Source of the DNA: Aquimarina mycalae
GTDB taxonomy: Bacteria; Bacteroidota; Bacteroidia; Flavobacteriales; Flavobacteriaceae
Length of the DNA: 64,000 bases
Assembly: GCF_029906345.1 (NCBI RefSeq)
Contig: NZ_JARYGY010000008.1
Span: forward strand, 186,001-250,000
Direction of reading: 5' to 3'
Every line of letters begins with the position of its first letter. Within the stretch, counting starts at the first letter, position 1. Made by a program: the position numbers and the translations under genes. Positions 1 through 9,273 of this stretch are shown here, one piece after another. The notes below the pieces were generated by a model that saw nothing but the letters and a program-made list of their open reading frames with translations, was not told where the DNA came from and did not search any database.

Positions 1-43
1 ACGTAGTAATTGTGATGTCTTCTACAAGCTTAGATGGCCATTA

Positions 44-1495
<1,452 letters not shown>

Positions 1496-1501
1496 TTAAA
1501 A

Positions 1502-1615
1502 TTAATTGTAGAATTTATCTCTAATTTTGACTAACAACTCATTTAGTTCGTCCGAATCTGGTCGTTCTCTTAAATCAGAGTTAGTATATAAAACATCTAA
1601 ACTTTCTGATTTTAT
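1502..1615 (-). pseudogene. 36-codon coding remnant between the 147-aa gene and rtcB
   Basis: One minus-strand frame is open from just after a TGA (1616-1618) to a TAA at 1502-1504. It has a protein-like, charged composition ending in DELNELLVKIRDKFYN. It has no ATG, and stops close it on the upstream side. It looks like the C-terminal tail of a lost or truncated gene that once lay between the 147-aa gene and rtcB. A short chance frame cannot be excluded. Confidence 0.35.
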
Positions 1616-1644
1616 TCAATTTTGTTAACTAATTTAAATTGGCT

Positions 1645-2088
1645 TTATCCTCTTTTTATTTCTAATTTAGGATTATGTTTTCTACACCTAATATCTTTTT
1701 CTAAATTATATTGTTTTTCTAAATCATCGACTATTGTAATACTACACTTTATTTTATTAGGAACAGTTCGTCCTAATGATAAAGTTTTATTATTGGGATA
1801 GCCAATTAAAATAATCTTAGCCTCTTTTAAGAAAGATTTTTTTAAATTCTTTTGTAGCATTTGACTAGATAGCTTATTAGAGAAATATTGAATCATACTA
1901 TTAAACTCATTTTTATTTGGTGATATGGTTTGTTTAATAAGATCGATTTCTACTTCGTATTTATTTTTATTAATCATTAAGCTATATAATTTTCCAATTC
2001 CCCAATAACCGTTAACATCATTATTACGACTAACAAATGAGCCTAAAATCCCATTAGCTATATTTTTAAATAGTTTTCTTTTCGCCAT
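1645..2088 (-). CDS. Unknown 147-aa protein of the rtcB locus
   Basis: 147 aa, basic, no signal peptide or membrane segment, probably cytoplasmic. The most distinctive part is the N-terminus: after a lysine-rich start (AKRKLFKNIANGILGSFVSR) comes NDVNGYWGIGKLYSL. A basic tail RCRKHNPKLEIKRG follows a region rich in isoleucine and lysine. I recognise no catalytic motif. It starts 26 nt after the 3' end of the tRNA-like RNA and is followed by rtcB, so it is probably co-transcribed with the RNA. The basic charge and position suggest an RNA-binding or RNA-processing partner, but that is inference only. Confidence 0.75.
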   Translation of the reverse strand: MAKRKLFKNIANGILGSFVSRNNDVNGYWGIGKLYSLMINKNKYEVEIDLIKQTISPNKNEFNSMIQYFSNKLSSQMLQKNLKKSFLKEAKIILIGYPNNKTLSLGRTVPNKIKCSITIVDDLEKQYNLEKDIRCRKHNPKLEIKRG

Positions 2089-2113
2089 TACTTTCTGCTA
2101 CTTTTTTTCAAAT

Positions 2114-2320
2114 CTTGTCTCTCTTCTCAGATTCGAACTGAGACTTTCGTTTTAACGAACAGATTGGCTCTAAATGCGCTTCCCTACTTTACATCCTGTG
2201 TATTTCGGTGCTTCTGCAAAACCTATTCATTAGTGAGCGCATCACTAACAATATCATCCAATCACTCCACGGTTACGTAATAATCTTTTTCCGCAGCACT
2301 TCCTTTTATGCTAAAGAGAG
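2114..2320 (-). ncRNA. tRNA-like structured RNA upstream of the rtcB locus
   Basis: Read on the minus strand. The 5' CTCTCTT (2320-2314) pairs fully with AAGAGAG (2125-2119), giving a 7-bp acceptor stem. Next come T8 and A9. The D arm (2311-2296) has a 4-bp stem and A14, G18-G19 and A21. At the other end, T stem CTCAG/CTGAG (2142-2138/2130-2126) encloses the canonical T loop TTCGAAT. A 5-bp hairpin (2159-2146) precedes it like a class II variable arm. Between D arm and variable arm lie about 135 nt in place of a 17-nt anticodon arm. Inside are GATTGG/CCAATC (2263-2258/2167-2162), a 7-bp hairpin (2248-2230), and its TGCGC loop, which can pair with GCGCA (2179-2175) as a pseudoknot. The 3' end is A-CAA rather than CCA. 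It is not a normal tRNA and does not look like tmRNA. Function unknown. Confidence 0.75.
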
Positions 2321-2338
2321 GTTGTTTTAATTATAGAA

Positions 2339-2374
2339 CAAAGGTGAGTTTGTATTACGTAATGTTTTTGCGTA
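2339..2374 (-). promoter_or_regulatory. Promoter of the tRNA-like RNA with WYL-regulon palindrome (site B)
   Basis: The palindrome at 2356-2374 reads TACGTAATGTTTTTGCGTA on the plus strand, matching TACGC-N9-GCGTA at nine of ten half-site bases. Nine bases further in the minus direction is CACCTTTG (2339-2346), a near match to TAnnTTTG. Initiation about 7 nt beyond would leave roughly a 10-nt leader before the acceptor stem at 2320. The flanking TTTGTAT and AGCTAAA also resemble those of site A, so the two promoters look related by descent. Confidence 0.7.
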
Positions 2375-2393
2375 GCTAAAAAAGTGTACAAAA

Positions 2394-2424
2394 AATCCTC
2401 AAATGAAACGATCAATTGAGGATT
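2394..2424 (-). terminator. Rho-independent terminator of the 2444-3082 lipoprotein gene
   Basis: A perfect 9-bp stem AATCCTCAA/TTGAGGATT with a 13-nt loop. On the minus strand it is followed by TTTTTGTACAC. It lies 20 nt after the stop codon of the gene at 2444 and insulates it from the RNA/rtcB locus. Confidence 0.8.
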
Positions 2425-2443
2425 ATGATATGGTAGCGTTATT

Positions 2444-3082
2444 TTATTGTCTGATAAATATCTTTAGATCGTCGCTTTTTTTCATAGCATACGAAAGAGA
2501 TTTATTGCTAAATGATTTTTCTGGTTTATAGTTGGTCAATGATAATACATTCGGTAAACTCATTTCCCATGAACCAGATTTTTTGCTTTCTCCAGGAACA
2601 ATCATAACTACATGTCCGTAGGTTTCTGCAGTGTCAATAATTAATGCTAAACCTCCTCGATTGGCATGTGCTAAAGCTTGATCTATGGTTTCTTGATTTA
2701 CAGATCCCAGTTGCAACCAATTGCGTGATCGTGCAGCAATAGGACGAATACTATCATAGACCATATATCCTAGTTTTTGGTCATTAAATTCTGTTAACCC
2801 AAATGCCTTTGTTATGACTTTAGTGATACTGTTTCTACAATCATTACGCTCTGTAGCGGCTTTTTTACAGATGATAAAATTTTCTACTTCTTTATTGAGA
2901 TCTACATTTGTTAATTTAGAACTTGAATTGGCTCGATCTACATTATTTGTGTTTGGGTTCTGGGTTTCATTATTTTGTTCAGACTCTATTTCGTTTTGCG
3001 TGTCTGCAGCCTTTTGTTTTTGATCATCTTTGCAAGATATTATACAAATCATCAATAGTAGTAGAAGAAGTAGTTTTTTCAT
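2444..3082 (-). CDS. Lipoprotein, possible NlpC/amidase-like cysteine hydrolase
   Basis: 212 aa. The signal peptide ends in a lipobox (IISC, Cys17), followed by an acidic/Asn-rich linker to about residue 60, as in Bacteroidota surface or periplasmic lipoproteins. The folded part has a Cys in NDCRNSITKV and later GHVVMIVPGE, a short gap, then GSWEMSLPN. A cysteine followed by a GH-hydrophobic strand and a polar residue recalls papain-fold cell-wall amidases. I cannot confirm this from motifs alone. It is a single gene with its own terminator at 2394-2424. Confidence 0.8.
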   Translation of the reverse strand: MKKLLLLLLLMICIISCKDDQKQKAADTQNEIESEQNNETQNPNTNNVDRANSSSKLTNVDLNKEVENFIICKKAATERNDCRNSITKVITKAFGLTEFNDQKLGYMVYDSIRPIAARSRNWLQLGSVNQETIDQALAHANRGGLALIIDTAETYGHVVMIVPGESKKSGSWEMSLPNVLSLTNYKPEKSFSNKSLSYAMKKSDDLKIFIRQ

Positions 3083-3180
3083 GGTTGTTTAGCTTTAGTC
3101 TTATAATGATAGGTAATTTTTTTCAAGGGTCAAAGTCATTTTATAAAGAGATACGATAAACTTCTAATTGTATTAATCAG

Positions 3181-3204
3181 AAAACCGAGCATATGCTCGG
3201 TTTT
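3181..3204. terminator. Terminator after the ECF sigma gene
   Basis: A perfect palindrome, AAAACCGAGCAT and its complement, with T-runs on both sides. It lies between the lipoprotein promoter region and the 3' end of the sigma factor gene at 3274, so it can stop minus-strand transcription from that gene. The plus strand has the stronger T-tract. Confidence 0.8.
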
Positions 3205-3273
3205 CTTTTTTTAATATTTCCCCCTTCTACATCATTCTTTGTTTATATCGATTTGATTCTCCAAATAATCTAT

Positions 3274-3900
3274 TTATGATGTCATTTTTAATTCTTCGTA
3301 CATAGGATCTTTTTCGATCATTGCCAGTAATTGTCTTTTTGCTTCGAATTTCTTTTTACGGGTATATCCAATAGAGTATCCAGTGATTTGCGAAATTTCT
3401 TTGGCAGATTTTCCTTCAAAATATAATAATAGTAAATTCTTATTATTAGTACTAAGTTTCCGAAAGTGTTTTCTATATAGGTGTTCTCGTTCTTGGTTTT
3501 CGATATCTAAAACCAAAGAATCATTAACGTTTTCTTGTCTGCTTACTTGGTCTTGATCTGTAATAAGCTTCTTTTTTTTTCGTAATCGGTTTTTCCAGAT
3601 GTTTTTACAAATCCCGTAAAAATAAGTTTTTACAGGTACCGTTATTTCTAAAATACCAGATTTTAGCTTTTGATATAGTACTACCAATGCATCCTGAAAC
3701 ACATCTTCTACATCCTGAGTACTTCCGTAATTACGGAGAATATATCCTTGAATGTACCTTATATTGTCTCTGTAAAAGCCTTTTAACACATGTTCATCTC
3801 CGTTAATGATTCCTGCAATAATTAGTTGATCCTTATTCATCTGTATATTGAGTTTGTTTATTCTGGGTTTAGGGTAACTCGTCATCATCTGGCGCTTCAT
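3274..3900 (-). CDS. ECF-type RNA polymerase sigma factor
   Basis: 208 aa. The sigma-2 region is recognisable in LRNYGSTQDVEDVFQDALVVLYQKL, with the acidic DVEDVFQDAL core-binding motif. Sigma-4 follows in LLLYFEGKSAKEISQITGYSIGYTRKKKFEAKRQL, a helix-turn-helix. A lysine/arginine-rich linker separates the two. ECF sigma factors direct polymerase to stress or envelope promoters, usually under an anti-sigma factor; none is adjacent here. A later start at MNKDQL (about 3837) would remove a 21-residue basic extension and is plausible. Confidence 0.93.
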   Translation of the reverse strand: MKRQMMTSYPKPRINKLNIQMNKDQLIIAGIINGDEHVLKGFYRDNIRYIQGYILRNYGSTQDVEDVFQDALVVLYQKLKSGILEITVPVKTYFYGICKNIWKNRLRKKKKLITDQDQVSRQENVNDSLVLDIENQEREHLYRKHFRKLSTNNKNLLLLYFEGKSAKEISQITGYSIGYTRKKKFEAKRQLLAMIEKDPMYEELKMTS

Positions 3901-4125
3901 TTCTTTTACGGTGCAAACATAAATCAGCTACGCGATATGTCCTTACAGATTTCCGTAATGGAGGGTTTTTTTATTAAAAAAATGTGCTTTTGGTAGGTAT
4001 TGATTGGGTATATCTTATGTGTACCTACAAAAAACTTTTTACGTTTTAGATGAAAAGGGAAGTGGATTCCAGTTTGTACAGGAATTATATAGGTGTAATA
4101 CTATTGAATGTATAGTAGAGATACT

Positions 4126-4794
4126 TTATAACAACCCTAAATCTTTTACAATGGCTACGAGATGAGTCGTATTTTTTGCTTTAAAATCATCAAAAAGTTT
4201 ACTGACTCTTTTGTCAATTGTACTCTCACTATTAGGAGATATTTTTTGCTTTTTTAGCTTAGCTACAATTTCTTTTTTGGTAAAACCAAGTGCTAGTTCT
4301 TCTAAAAGCAGGATGTCAAAATCATCCAGATGTACCATTGCATCTTTAGAGGATGCGTTAGTGAGTTCTGGAGGCAATACAGTATTTCCTTTAGAAACAC
4401 CTTCTAAGCAGGTGACTAATTCTTTTACGGCATGTTGTCCTTTGCAAACATATCCATTGATGTTGAGTTTTTCGAACAGCATGTTAATTTTATCAGGTCT
4501 GCTTTCCTGAGAATATACAATCACTTTAATATCAGGTTGTATGCTTCTGATATCTCGTATTAGTTCTATACCAGAGGTTCTTACTTGTACCTTATGGTCT
4601 TCTTTAAAAGATAAATCCGTTATTAAAAGTTCGAATGGATCATTCTCTTGATGTGCTTTTCTAAATTTTAGGTATGCATCGTCACAATACTGGGCTTCAT
4701 GAATGTTATGGATTCCTGCCTCTTCATTTAGTACTTTTACGATGCCGTGATTAGCAATCTCATAATCTTCTGCTACCAATACTTTAGTAAACAT
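4126..4794 (-). CDS. Response regulator, receiver plus C-terminal HTH
   Basis: 222 aa. The receiver domain (1-125) has the acidic pair E9-D10 and the phosphoacceptor D60 in LLITDLSF. The C-terminal part (about 150-222), DDFDILLLEELALGFTKKEIVAKL followed by STIDKRVSKLF, is a LuxR/FixJ-like DNA-binding domain, though divergent. It lies just downstream of a TPR histidine kinase (4944-6926), its likely partner. Between them is the scar of a second kinase C-terminus. Confidence 0.93.
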   Translation of the reverse strand: MFTKVLVAEDYEIANHGIVKVLNEEAGIHNIHEAQYCDDAYLKFRKAHQENDPFELLITDLSFKEDHKVQVRTSGIELIRDIRSIQPDIKVIVYSQESRPDKINMLFEKLNINGYVCKGQHAVKELVTCLEGVSKGNTVLPPELTNASSKDAMVHLDDFDILLLEELALGFTKKEIVAKLKKQKISPNSESTIDKRVSKLFDDFKAKNTTHLVAIVKDLGLL

Positions 4795-4816
4795 AATAGT
4801 GTTCTTTTTATCCGAA

Positions 4817-4900
4817 TTATCGGTATCGCTTTAATTTTTTGTCTTTTCCAACGTCAAAGATAAGAGTTCCATTTATAGCTTGAATACGCTTTTCCGTATT
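4817..4900 (-). pseudogene. Decayed copy of a histidine-kinase C-terminus
   Basis: Translated on the minus strand, this stretch gives NTEKRIQAINGTLIFD, then VGKDKKLKRYR and a stop. The intact kinase next door ends NTEKRIQAINGTLTFD, then SEKDKGFKAEIVIPA. DNA similarity is clear over about 65 bases against 4977-5042. It is the remnant of a tandem kinase duplication or of a recombination that removed most of one copy. Confidence 0.8.
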
Positions 4901-4943
4901 GTGGTGTTTGTTTTGAAGATTTTATCTCAAAACAGATTCCAGT

Positions 4944-6926
4944 CTACGCTGGAATAACAATCTCTGCTTTAAAGCCTTTGTCTTTTTCAGAGTCAAAAGT
5001 AAGCGTTCCGTTTATAGCTTGAATACGTTTTTCTGTATTCCTAAGTCCATTTTTAGATTTTTTATGCTCTTCTGCAACACCAACACCATTGTCTGAATAT
5101 TTGATGGTGAGTGTATTCGTTTCTTTTTTAAATACAATAGCAACCAAATTTGCTTTACTGTGTTTTTGCATATTGGTCATCAGTTCCTGCAATACTCTAT
5201 AGATGGTAATTTTGATGTTTTTATCTAACACATCCCAATTGATTTTATCAAATCCCCTAAGAATAAGTTGTACCTGGTTTTGCGTATAGTTTTGTAACAT
5301 ATCACTGAGTTCTTCTGGAAAACTTTCATCTGTTTCGAACTCACTGTTTTCTCGAGAGATATCTCTGGCTTTGGTATAGGCAGTGTTTAGTTTAGGTACT
5401 ATCTGTGGATCGTGTGGATCGTGCTGGTATTGCATCATCACTTGAAAAATATCATTCCCTAACTCATCATGCAATCGTTTAGAAATACGGGTTTCGGTTT
5501 CGTATGCCGTCTGGAATTGTACGATTTTATTTTGCTGGCTAAGGTATCGGGTACGTTGCCTGGAAAAATAAATGATAAACCCGAGAAAGGTAACGAGTAA
5601 TATGATACCAAGAAAATAGATGGTATTTTGATTTTGGACTTCTAAGATCTCTTTGTTTTTTTGTTCATTTTCTTTTTCTAGGTTTTCACTTTCATAACGA
5701 ATACGAGCAAACTTATCTCTAAAAAACTGATCGTTTTTAACTAAACTGTCATTTAATTTGATATACTTCATTGCATATGTTCTGCCTTCATAGGGTTTAG
5801 AAATCTGAGCAAGTATTTCATAAGATTGTAGTAATAAACCATTATTGTTTACTGCTAAGGCCGCTAATTTGGCTTTTTGAGCAAAATTTGTTGATAAGCT
5901 ATCATTTTGAATAGATTTGTAATACTCTGCTAGGTGAAGATAGCTAGTACTCATTCCAGATTTATCACCAATACGTTCTTTTATTTTTAGAGGATGCAAA
6001 AGATCATTAGGAAGGTTTTTGGTTTTATTTGCAAGAAAATTAACATAAGCCAAATTACCTAATATTCTTGCATAATGATTCTGGTTATTCCTTAGAAAAT
6101 CTTTATATGTTAATGCTTTGTTATAGTGTTCTATAGCTTTGTTATATTTTTTTTGAGCTTTATATATTGTACCTATATTGTTATTGCCTAGGGATGCGTA
6201 TTGATTTTCTTTAGTTGTGTTTTTTGCAAATTTTATAGCCTTTTGATGATACATTACAGCATTTTCATATCGTTCTAGATATTTAGAGATTATACCTAGA
6301 TTAGTATAACAAAGTGGTAGGTATTTATAATTTTCGGATAATTTAAACTTTTCTATAGCTTTTATAGTAAGAGCTTCACTTTCACTATAATCTTTTGCTT
6401 TTCTAGATAACTTTGCTAAATCAACTAAAACCTTACCATGATCATAAACATAATCTAAAGGGCTATAAGTACTTCCTTGATTGAAAGAAATATATAGTTT
6501 ATCTGCTTTATAAAAATAATAATACGTGCTATCTAATAATTGTTTCGACCTATAATAAATTCCTAATCTGGAATAAGCCTCAGCTATACCCAATGAATCA
6601 TTTATTGAAATGGATAAATTCAGCATTTCTTTATCCATTTTTTTTGAGGTCTTATAATCATTTAAATGATAATAGCTAACTGAAATTTCACCAATTTTTT
6701 TTCTTTTGTATATATTATCATTTAATGTAATATATCTTGTATAAGCATTTTTTAAATATTCTTTTCTTTCTTCAATAGTTTTGGAAGGGTCTTTTGAATT
6801 TTCAATATAGGAGTCAATTAGATTTAGTTTTGGGATGTTTTTTTTAGACGTCTCCGTTTTCTGTTCACAACTTGCAAAAACGAAGGAAAAACAAATCAAT
6901 AAAGCTTTCAATTTTAAAAACCTCAT
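4944..6926 (-). CDS. TPR-containing sensor histidine kinase (HisKA_3 type)
   Basis: 660 aa. N-terminal signal peptide with lipobox (FASC, Cys20), tetratricopeptide-like helices over about 55-400, coiled coil 405-433, one membrane span at 436-454, dimerisation/phosphoacceptor helix with H486 in RLHDELGN, and a C-terminal HATPase with QELMTNMQKHSKA (N box) and DNGVGV (G1 box). This is the NarL-type architecture common in Bacteroidota: TPRs outside, kinase inside. The phosphate should pass to the response regulator at 4126-4794. The signal sensed is not apparent. Confidence 0.95.
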   Translation of the reverse strand: MRFLKLKALLICFSFVFASCEQKTETSKKNIPKLNLIDSYIENSKDPSKTIEERKEYLKNAYTRYITLNDNIYKRKKIGEISVSYYHLNDYKTSKKMDKEMLNLSISINDSLGIAEAYSRLGIYYRSKQLLDSTYYYFYKADKLYISFNQGSTYSPLDYVYDHGKVLVDLAKLSRKAKDYSESEALTIKAIEKFKLSENYKYLPLCYTNLGIISKYLERYENAVMYHQKAIKFAKNTTKENQYASLGNNNIGTIYKAQKKYNKAIEHYNKALTYKDFLRNNQNHYARILGNLAYVNFLANKTKNLPNDLLHPLKIKERIGDKSGMSTSYLHLAEYYKSIQNDSLSTNFAQKAKLAALAVNNNGLLLQSYEILAQISKPYEGRTYAMKYIKLNDSLVKNDQFFRDKFARIRYESENLEKENEQKNKEILEVQNQNTIYFLGIILLVTFLGFIIYFSRQRTRYLSQQNKIVQFQTAYETETRISKRLHDELGNDIFQVMMQYQHDPHDPQIVPKLNTAYTKARDISRENSEFETDESFPEELSDMLQNYTQNQVQLILRGFDKINWDVLDKNIKITIYRVLQELMTNMQKHSKANLVAIVFKKETNTLTIKYSDNGVGVAEEHKKSKNGLRNTEKRIQAINGTLTFDSEKDKGFKAEIVIPA

Positions 6927-6988
6927 ACAAATATTATATTAGAGATAACTAAATTAAATAATATATTGATTATAGCTAAAAATTACGA

Positions 6989-7015
6989 AGAGGGTTTATT
7001 AAAAATAAACCCTCT
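6989..7015 (-). terminator. Terminator of the 51-aa lipoprotein gene
   Basis: An 11-bp perfect stem AGAGGGTTTAT/ATAAACCCTCT with a 5-nt loop, 30 nt after the stop of the small gene at 7046-7201. The minus strand beyond the stem is T-rich. Confidence 0.75.
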
Positions 7016-7045
7016 AGAAATGTTTTTTAGGTAAATAGTTAATTA

Positions 7046-7201
7046 CTAACCACCTGGTTCTATTTCCTCTTCTCCGTCCTCAGTTAAAACTGAAGTTTCA
7101 ACTTCTTCGATTCCAACTTCGTCATTGACAGAAGGAGGATCGCAAGAGACTAGGTTAAAACCTAATAAGACGGCTAATAGTATGTATTTTAAAGTTTTCA
7201 T
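7046..7201 (-). CDS. Small acidic lipoprotein, 51 aa
   Basis: A short frame starting MKTLKYILLAVLLGFNLVSC, a clear lipoprotein signal with Cys20, then an acidic tail of about 30 residues rich in Glu, Asp and Val that ends EEEIEPGG. A strong terminator follows. The signal peptide and terminator make it a credible gene despite its size. Possibly a small surface lipoprotein; no family recognised. Confidence 0.7.
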   Translation of the reverse strand: MKTLKYILLAVLLGFNLVSCDPPSVNDEVGIEEVETSVLTEDGEEEIEPGG

Positions 7202-7808
7202 GTTGTTAGTTGTTTTGATATTCCAATTGTTAGGGTACGCCCATAGGTTTGAACCCCTGATCGGTATGTTATTTCATACCCAAGACCTATGGGAAATGAT
7301 CGATTTGTTTGGGAAAGTGATCCTCGTACAGTCGCGATACTCTACTTTCCCTTTTTTTGAGTAGTAGCGAACTGTAGTTTGGATGGTATGCAGATCAGTA
7401 GTTAGCTTTCTATTGTATCTGATGATGAGGTGATTAAATCTTTTGTCCACCTGAGCTAGTTGAAGACTCAGAGACTTGGATCTTAATTACACTTCGATAA
7501 CACTTTAAGAGCACTTCGACAACACTTTGACAACACTTCGACAAGCTCAGTGTGACATCTAGGTGTGAAGTCTAGGTGACATTACGATGTTACAATTCAG
7601 TATGTTAGAAAATTATGACTGGTAATACTCGGTTAGTGTATATCGTAATCAAACTATAGGTGTGCTAGTAGTCGAAATATGATTGTATCTGTTGGTTGTA
7701 TCTGATGTATATAAATTCATCAGGATCGCCGTAAGAACATCATAGTTTCTTTTACTATTTCTTGGTGTATCAATTAAGACATACCTACTTATAGAAAGCT
7801 TACGAAAT
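7202..7808. other. 607-bp non-coding stretch with repeats
   Basis: No convincing gene. It contains an imperfect dyad around CCATAGGT (about 7230) and ACCTATGG (about 7284), five tandem 11-mers at 7489-7543, a REP-like end at 7534-7556, and a repeated TCTAGGTG just after. The base composition is slightly richer in G and C than its surroundings. Confidence 0.5.
7489..7556. repeat. Five tandem 11-mers ending in a CTTCGACAAGCTCAGTGTGAC element
   Basis: Consecutive 11-base units start at 7489, 7500, 7511, 7522 and 7533, with consensus ACACTTYGACA. The last unit runs into CGACAAGCTCAGTGTGAC, a short intergenic element seen widely in bacterial genomes. The array looks like slippage amplification of the front of that element. 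Confidence 0.8.
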
Positions 7809-8039
7809 CTACACTATATGAGAAGTATAGCTGTCTATTACTAGCACTTCGCGAATGCTCATGCTTAGTATATGCAGCGCTTTTTCTATTCCTGTGTTAC
7901 CATTTACATTTGGCATTTTTCCTGGAATAGTGTTTAGAACTGAAGTCTCTAATCCTATTCCATAGAAGCTACCGAATGCGTCGGCTAACAGATAACTTCT
8001 GATCTCCTGCTCCTTTTTTGAAAATTGGTTAAACTTCAT
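7809..8039 (-). CDS. Hypothetical protein, 76 aa
   Basis: Starts MKFNQFSKKEQEIRSYLLAD, with mixed helix-like composition and no signal or membrane segment. No family recognised. It is divergent from the WYL regulator gene, with 215 bp between their starts. Codon use looks normal, but the short length and repeat-rich downstream DNA leave doubt that it is expressed. Confidence 0.45.
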   Translation of the reverse strand: MKFNQFSKKEQEIRSYLLADAFGSFYGIGLETSVLNTIPGKMPNVNGNTGIEKALHILSMSIREVLVIDSYTSHIV

Positions 8040-8197
8040 TCTAAATATTTTTAATTGTTAATTAAGTGAAACGCTGATTAGACAAACCTGAAAAAGGTAT
8101 ATTCAAAATACTATGTTTGAACGTATACTGCTATTGCAGGATCTCTGTTCAGAGTTTCTATTTGTTTTATTATTATGGTACAAATGTCTGGGGTCAG

Positions 8198-8230
8198 TAC
8201 GCATTCTTTTTGCGTAGTAAAAAATATTTG
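8198..8230 (+). promoter_or_regulatory. WYL regulator promoter with palindrome (site C)
   Basis: The palindrome at 8198-8216 reads TACGCATTCTTTTTGCGTA, with perfect TACGC and GCGTA half-sites nine bases apart. AATATTTG at 8223-8230 is one base from TAnnTTTG. The ATG of the WYL gene is at 8255, 38 bases past the palindrome. This matches sites A and B upstream of rtcB and the tRNA-like RNA, and suggests autoregulation. Confidence 0.7.
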
Positions 8231-8254
8231 TTATTTTTTCAAAAAAATATTCAA

Positions 8255-9265
8255 ATGGCTTCTAATAAAAATGCATTGATCCGTTATAAAACAATTGATC
8301 AATGTTTGCGTAACAAATTCAGAAAGTGGTTGTTAGATGATTTGATTGAGGCGTGTTCTGATGCATTGTATGAATATGAAGGAAAAGATGTATATGTGAG
8401 TAAACGTACTGTGCAATTAGATATACAAATGATGCGTAGTGATAAGTTGGGATATAATGCGCCTATAGAAGTGTATCAACGCAAGTATTATCGATATGCA
8501 GAAGAAGATTACAGTATTATGAACATCCCAGTGACAGATCATGATATTAAAGTAATGAATGAGTCAATACAGATATTACGACAGTTTAAAGATTTTTCTC
8601 TTTTTAAAGAGATGAACGGTGTTATAGAACGTTTAGAAGATTCTGTATATGCTACGCAGAAAGATAATATACCGATTATTCATCTCGAAAAAAATGATCA
8701 GCTTAAAGGATTAGAACATATCGACAGATTATATCATGCGATACAAAATAAACAGGTATTAAAGATTGCGTATAAATCATTTAAGGCAAGAGATGAAACT
8801 GAGATTACGATTCACCCTCAATTATTAAAAGAGTTTAATAACCGATGGTTTTTATTGGCAGTAGGACATAAACGTAAAGTGCTAACCACTTTTGCATTAG
8901 ACCGTATTGTTTGGATCCATAATTCTAAAGAAGATATTAGGTATATAGATCAACATATTGATGGAGATGTTTATTATAAAGATGTAGTAGGTGTTACGGT
9001 TTCACAGAATGTAGCGCCCGAACTTATAACATTTAGAATAGATCATCGCAATGCTCCGTATGCTGTAACAAAGCCATTTCATGCATCACAAGAAATTGTA
9101 TCAAAAGATGATCAGGGCGTTATTTTTAGTATTAAGGTACAGATGAATTTTGAATTAGAACGATTGATCCTTGGTTTTGGAGACAGTATAGAGGTAATTG
9201 CACCCACACGTTTACGTGACAGAATTCATGGAAAATTACAACGCGCTTTAGGGAAGTATGAGTAA
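8255..9265 (+). CDS. WYL-domain transcriptional regulator
   Basis: 336 aa from the ATG at 8255. Upstream the frame stays open to 8117, but the palindrome and -7 element lie inside that stretch and MASNKNALIRYKTIDQCL is a typical family start. The N-terminal winged-helix part (1-80) includes YVSKRTVQLDIQMMRS. The WYL domain (about 150-230) has LKIAYKSFKARDETEITIHP and FALDRI, followed by a WCX-like C-terminus. WYL proteins act as repressors or activators that sense nucleic acid or nucleotide ligands and often control defence or repair genes. The matching palindromes at rtcB and the tRNA-like RNA point to those as targets. Confidence 0.93.
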   Translation: MASNKNALIRYKTIDQCLRNKFRKWLLDDLIEACSDALYEYEGKDVYVSKRTVQLDIQMMRSDKLGYNAPIEVYQRKYYRYAEEDYSIMNIPVTDHDIKVMNESIQILRQFKDFSLFKEMNGVIERLEDSVYATQKDNIPIIHLEKNDQLKGLEHIDRLYHAIQNKQVLKIAYKSFKARDETEITIHPQLLKEFNNRWFLLAVGHKRKVLTTFALDRIVWIHNSKEDIRYIDQHIDGDVYYKDVVGVTVSQNVAPELITFRIDHRNAPYAVTKPFHASQEIVSKDDQGVIFSIKVQMNFELERLILGFGDSIEVIAPTRLRDRIHGKLQRALGKYE

Positions 9266-9273
9266 ATCAATTT

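Noticed and set aside
1-43. Gene left of rtcB
   Set aside because: Only 43 bases are available and no frame can be judged.
2161-2295. Group I intron in a tRNA gene
   Set aside because: The insert is too short for a typical group I core, and no flanking exon anticodon arm can be rebuilt from its two sides.
2114-2320. The RNA as tmRNA (ssrA)
   Set aside because: It has a normal D arm and a C3-G70 pair rather than the G3-U70 alanine identity pair, lacks the usual pseudoknot set, and no Ala-Ala-ending tag frame was found. It is also much shorter.
7125-7364. Plus-strand frame over the small lipoprotein gene
   Set aside because: It is antisense to the better-supported 51-aa lipoprotein gene and has no family features.
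7489-7543. CRISPR array
   Set aside because: Units are 11 bases, directly adjacent and without spacers.
8117-8254. 46-residue N-terminal extension of the WYL protein
   Set aside because: It overlaps the palindrome and -7 element and has no family-like sequence; the ATG at 8255 starts a typical WYL N-terminus.
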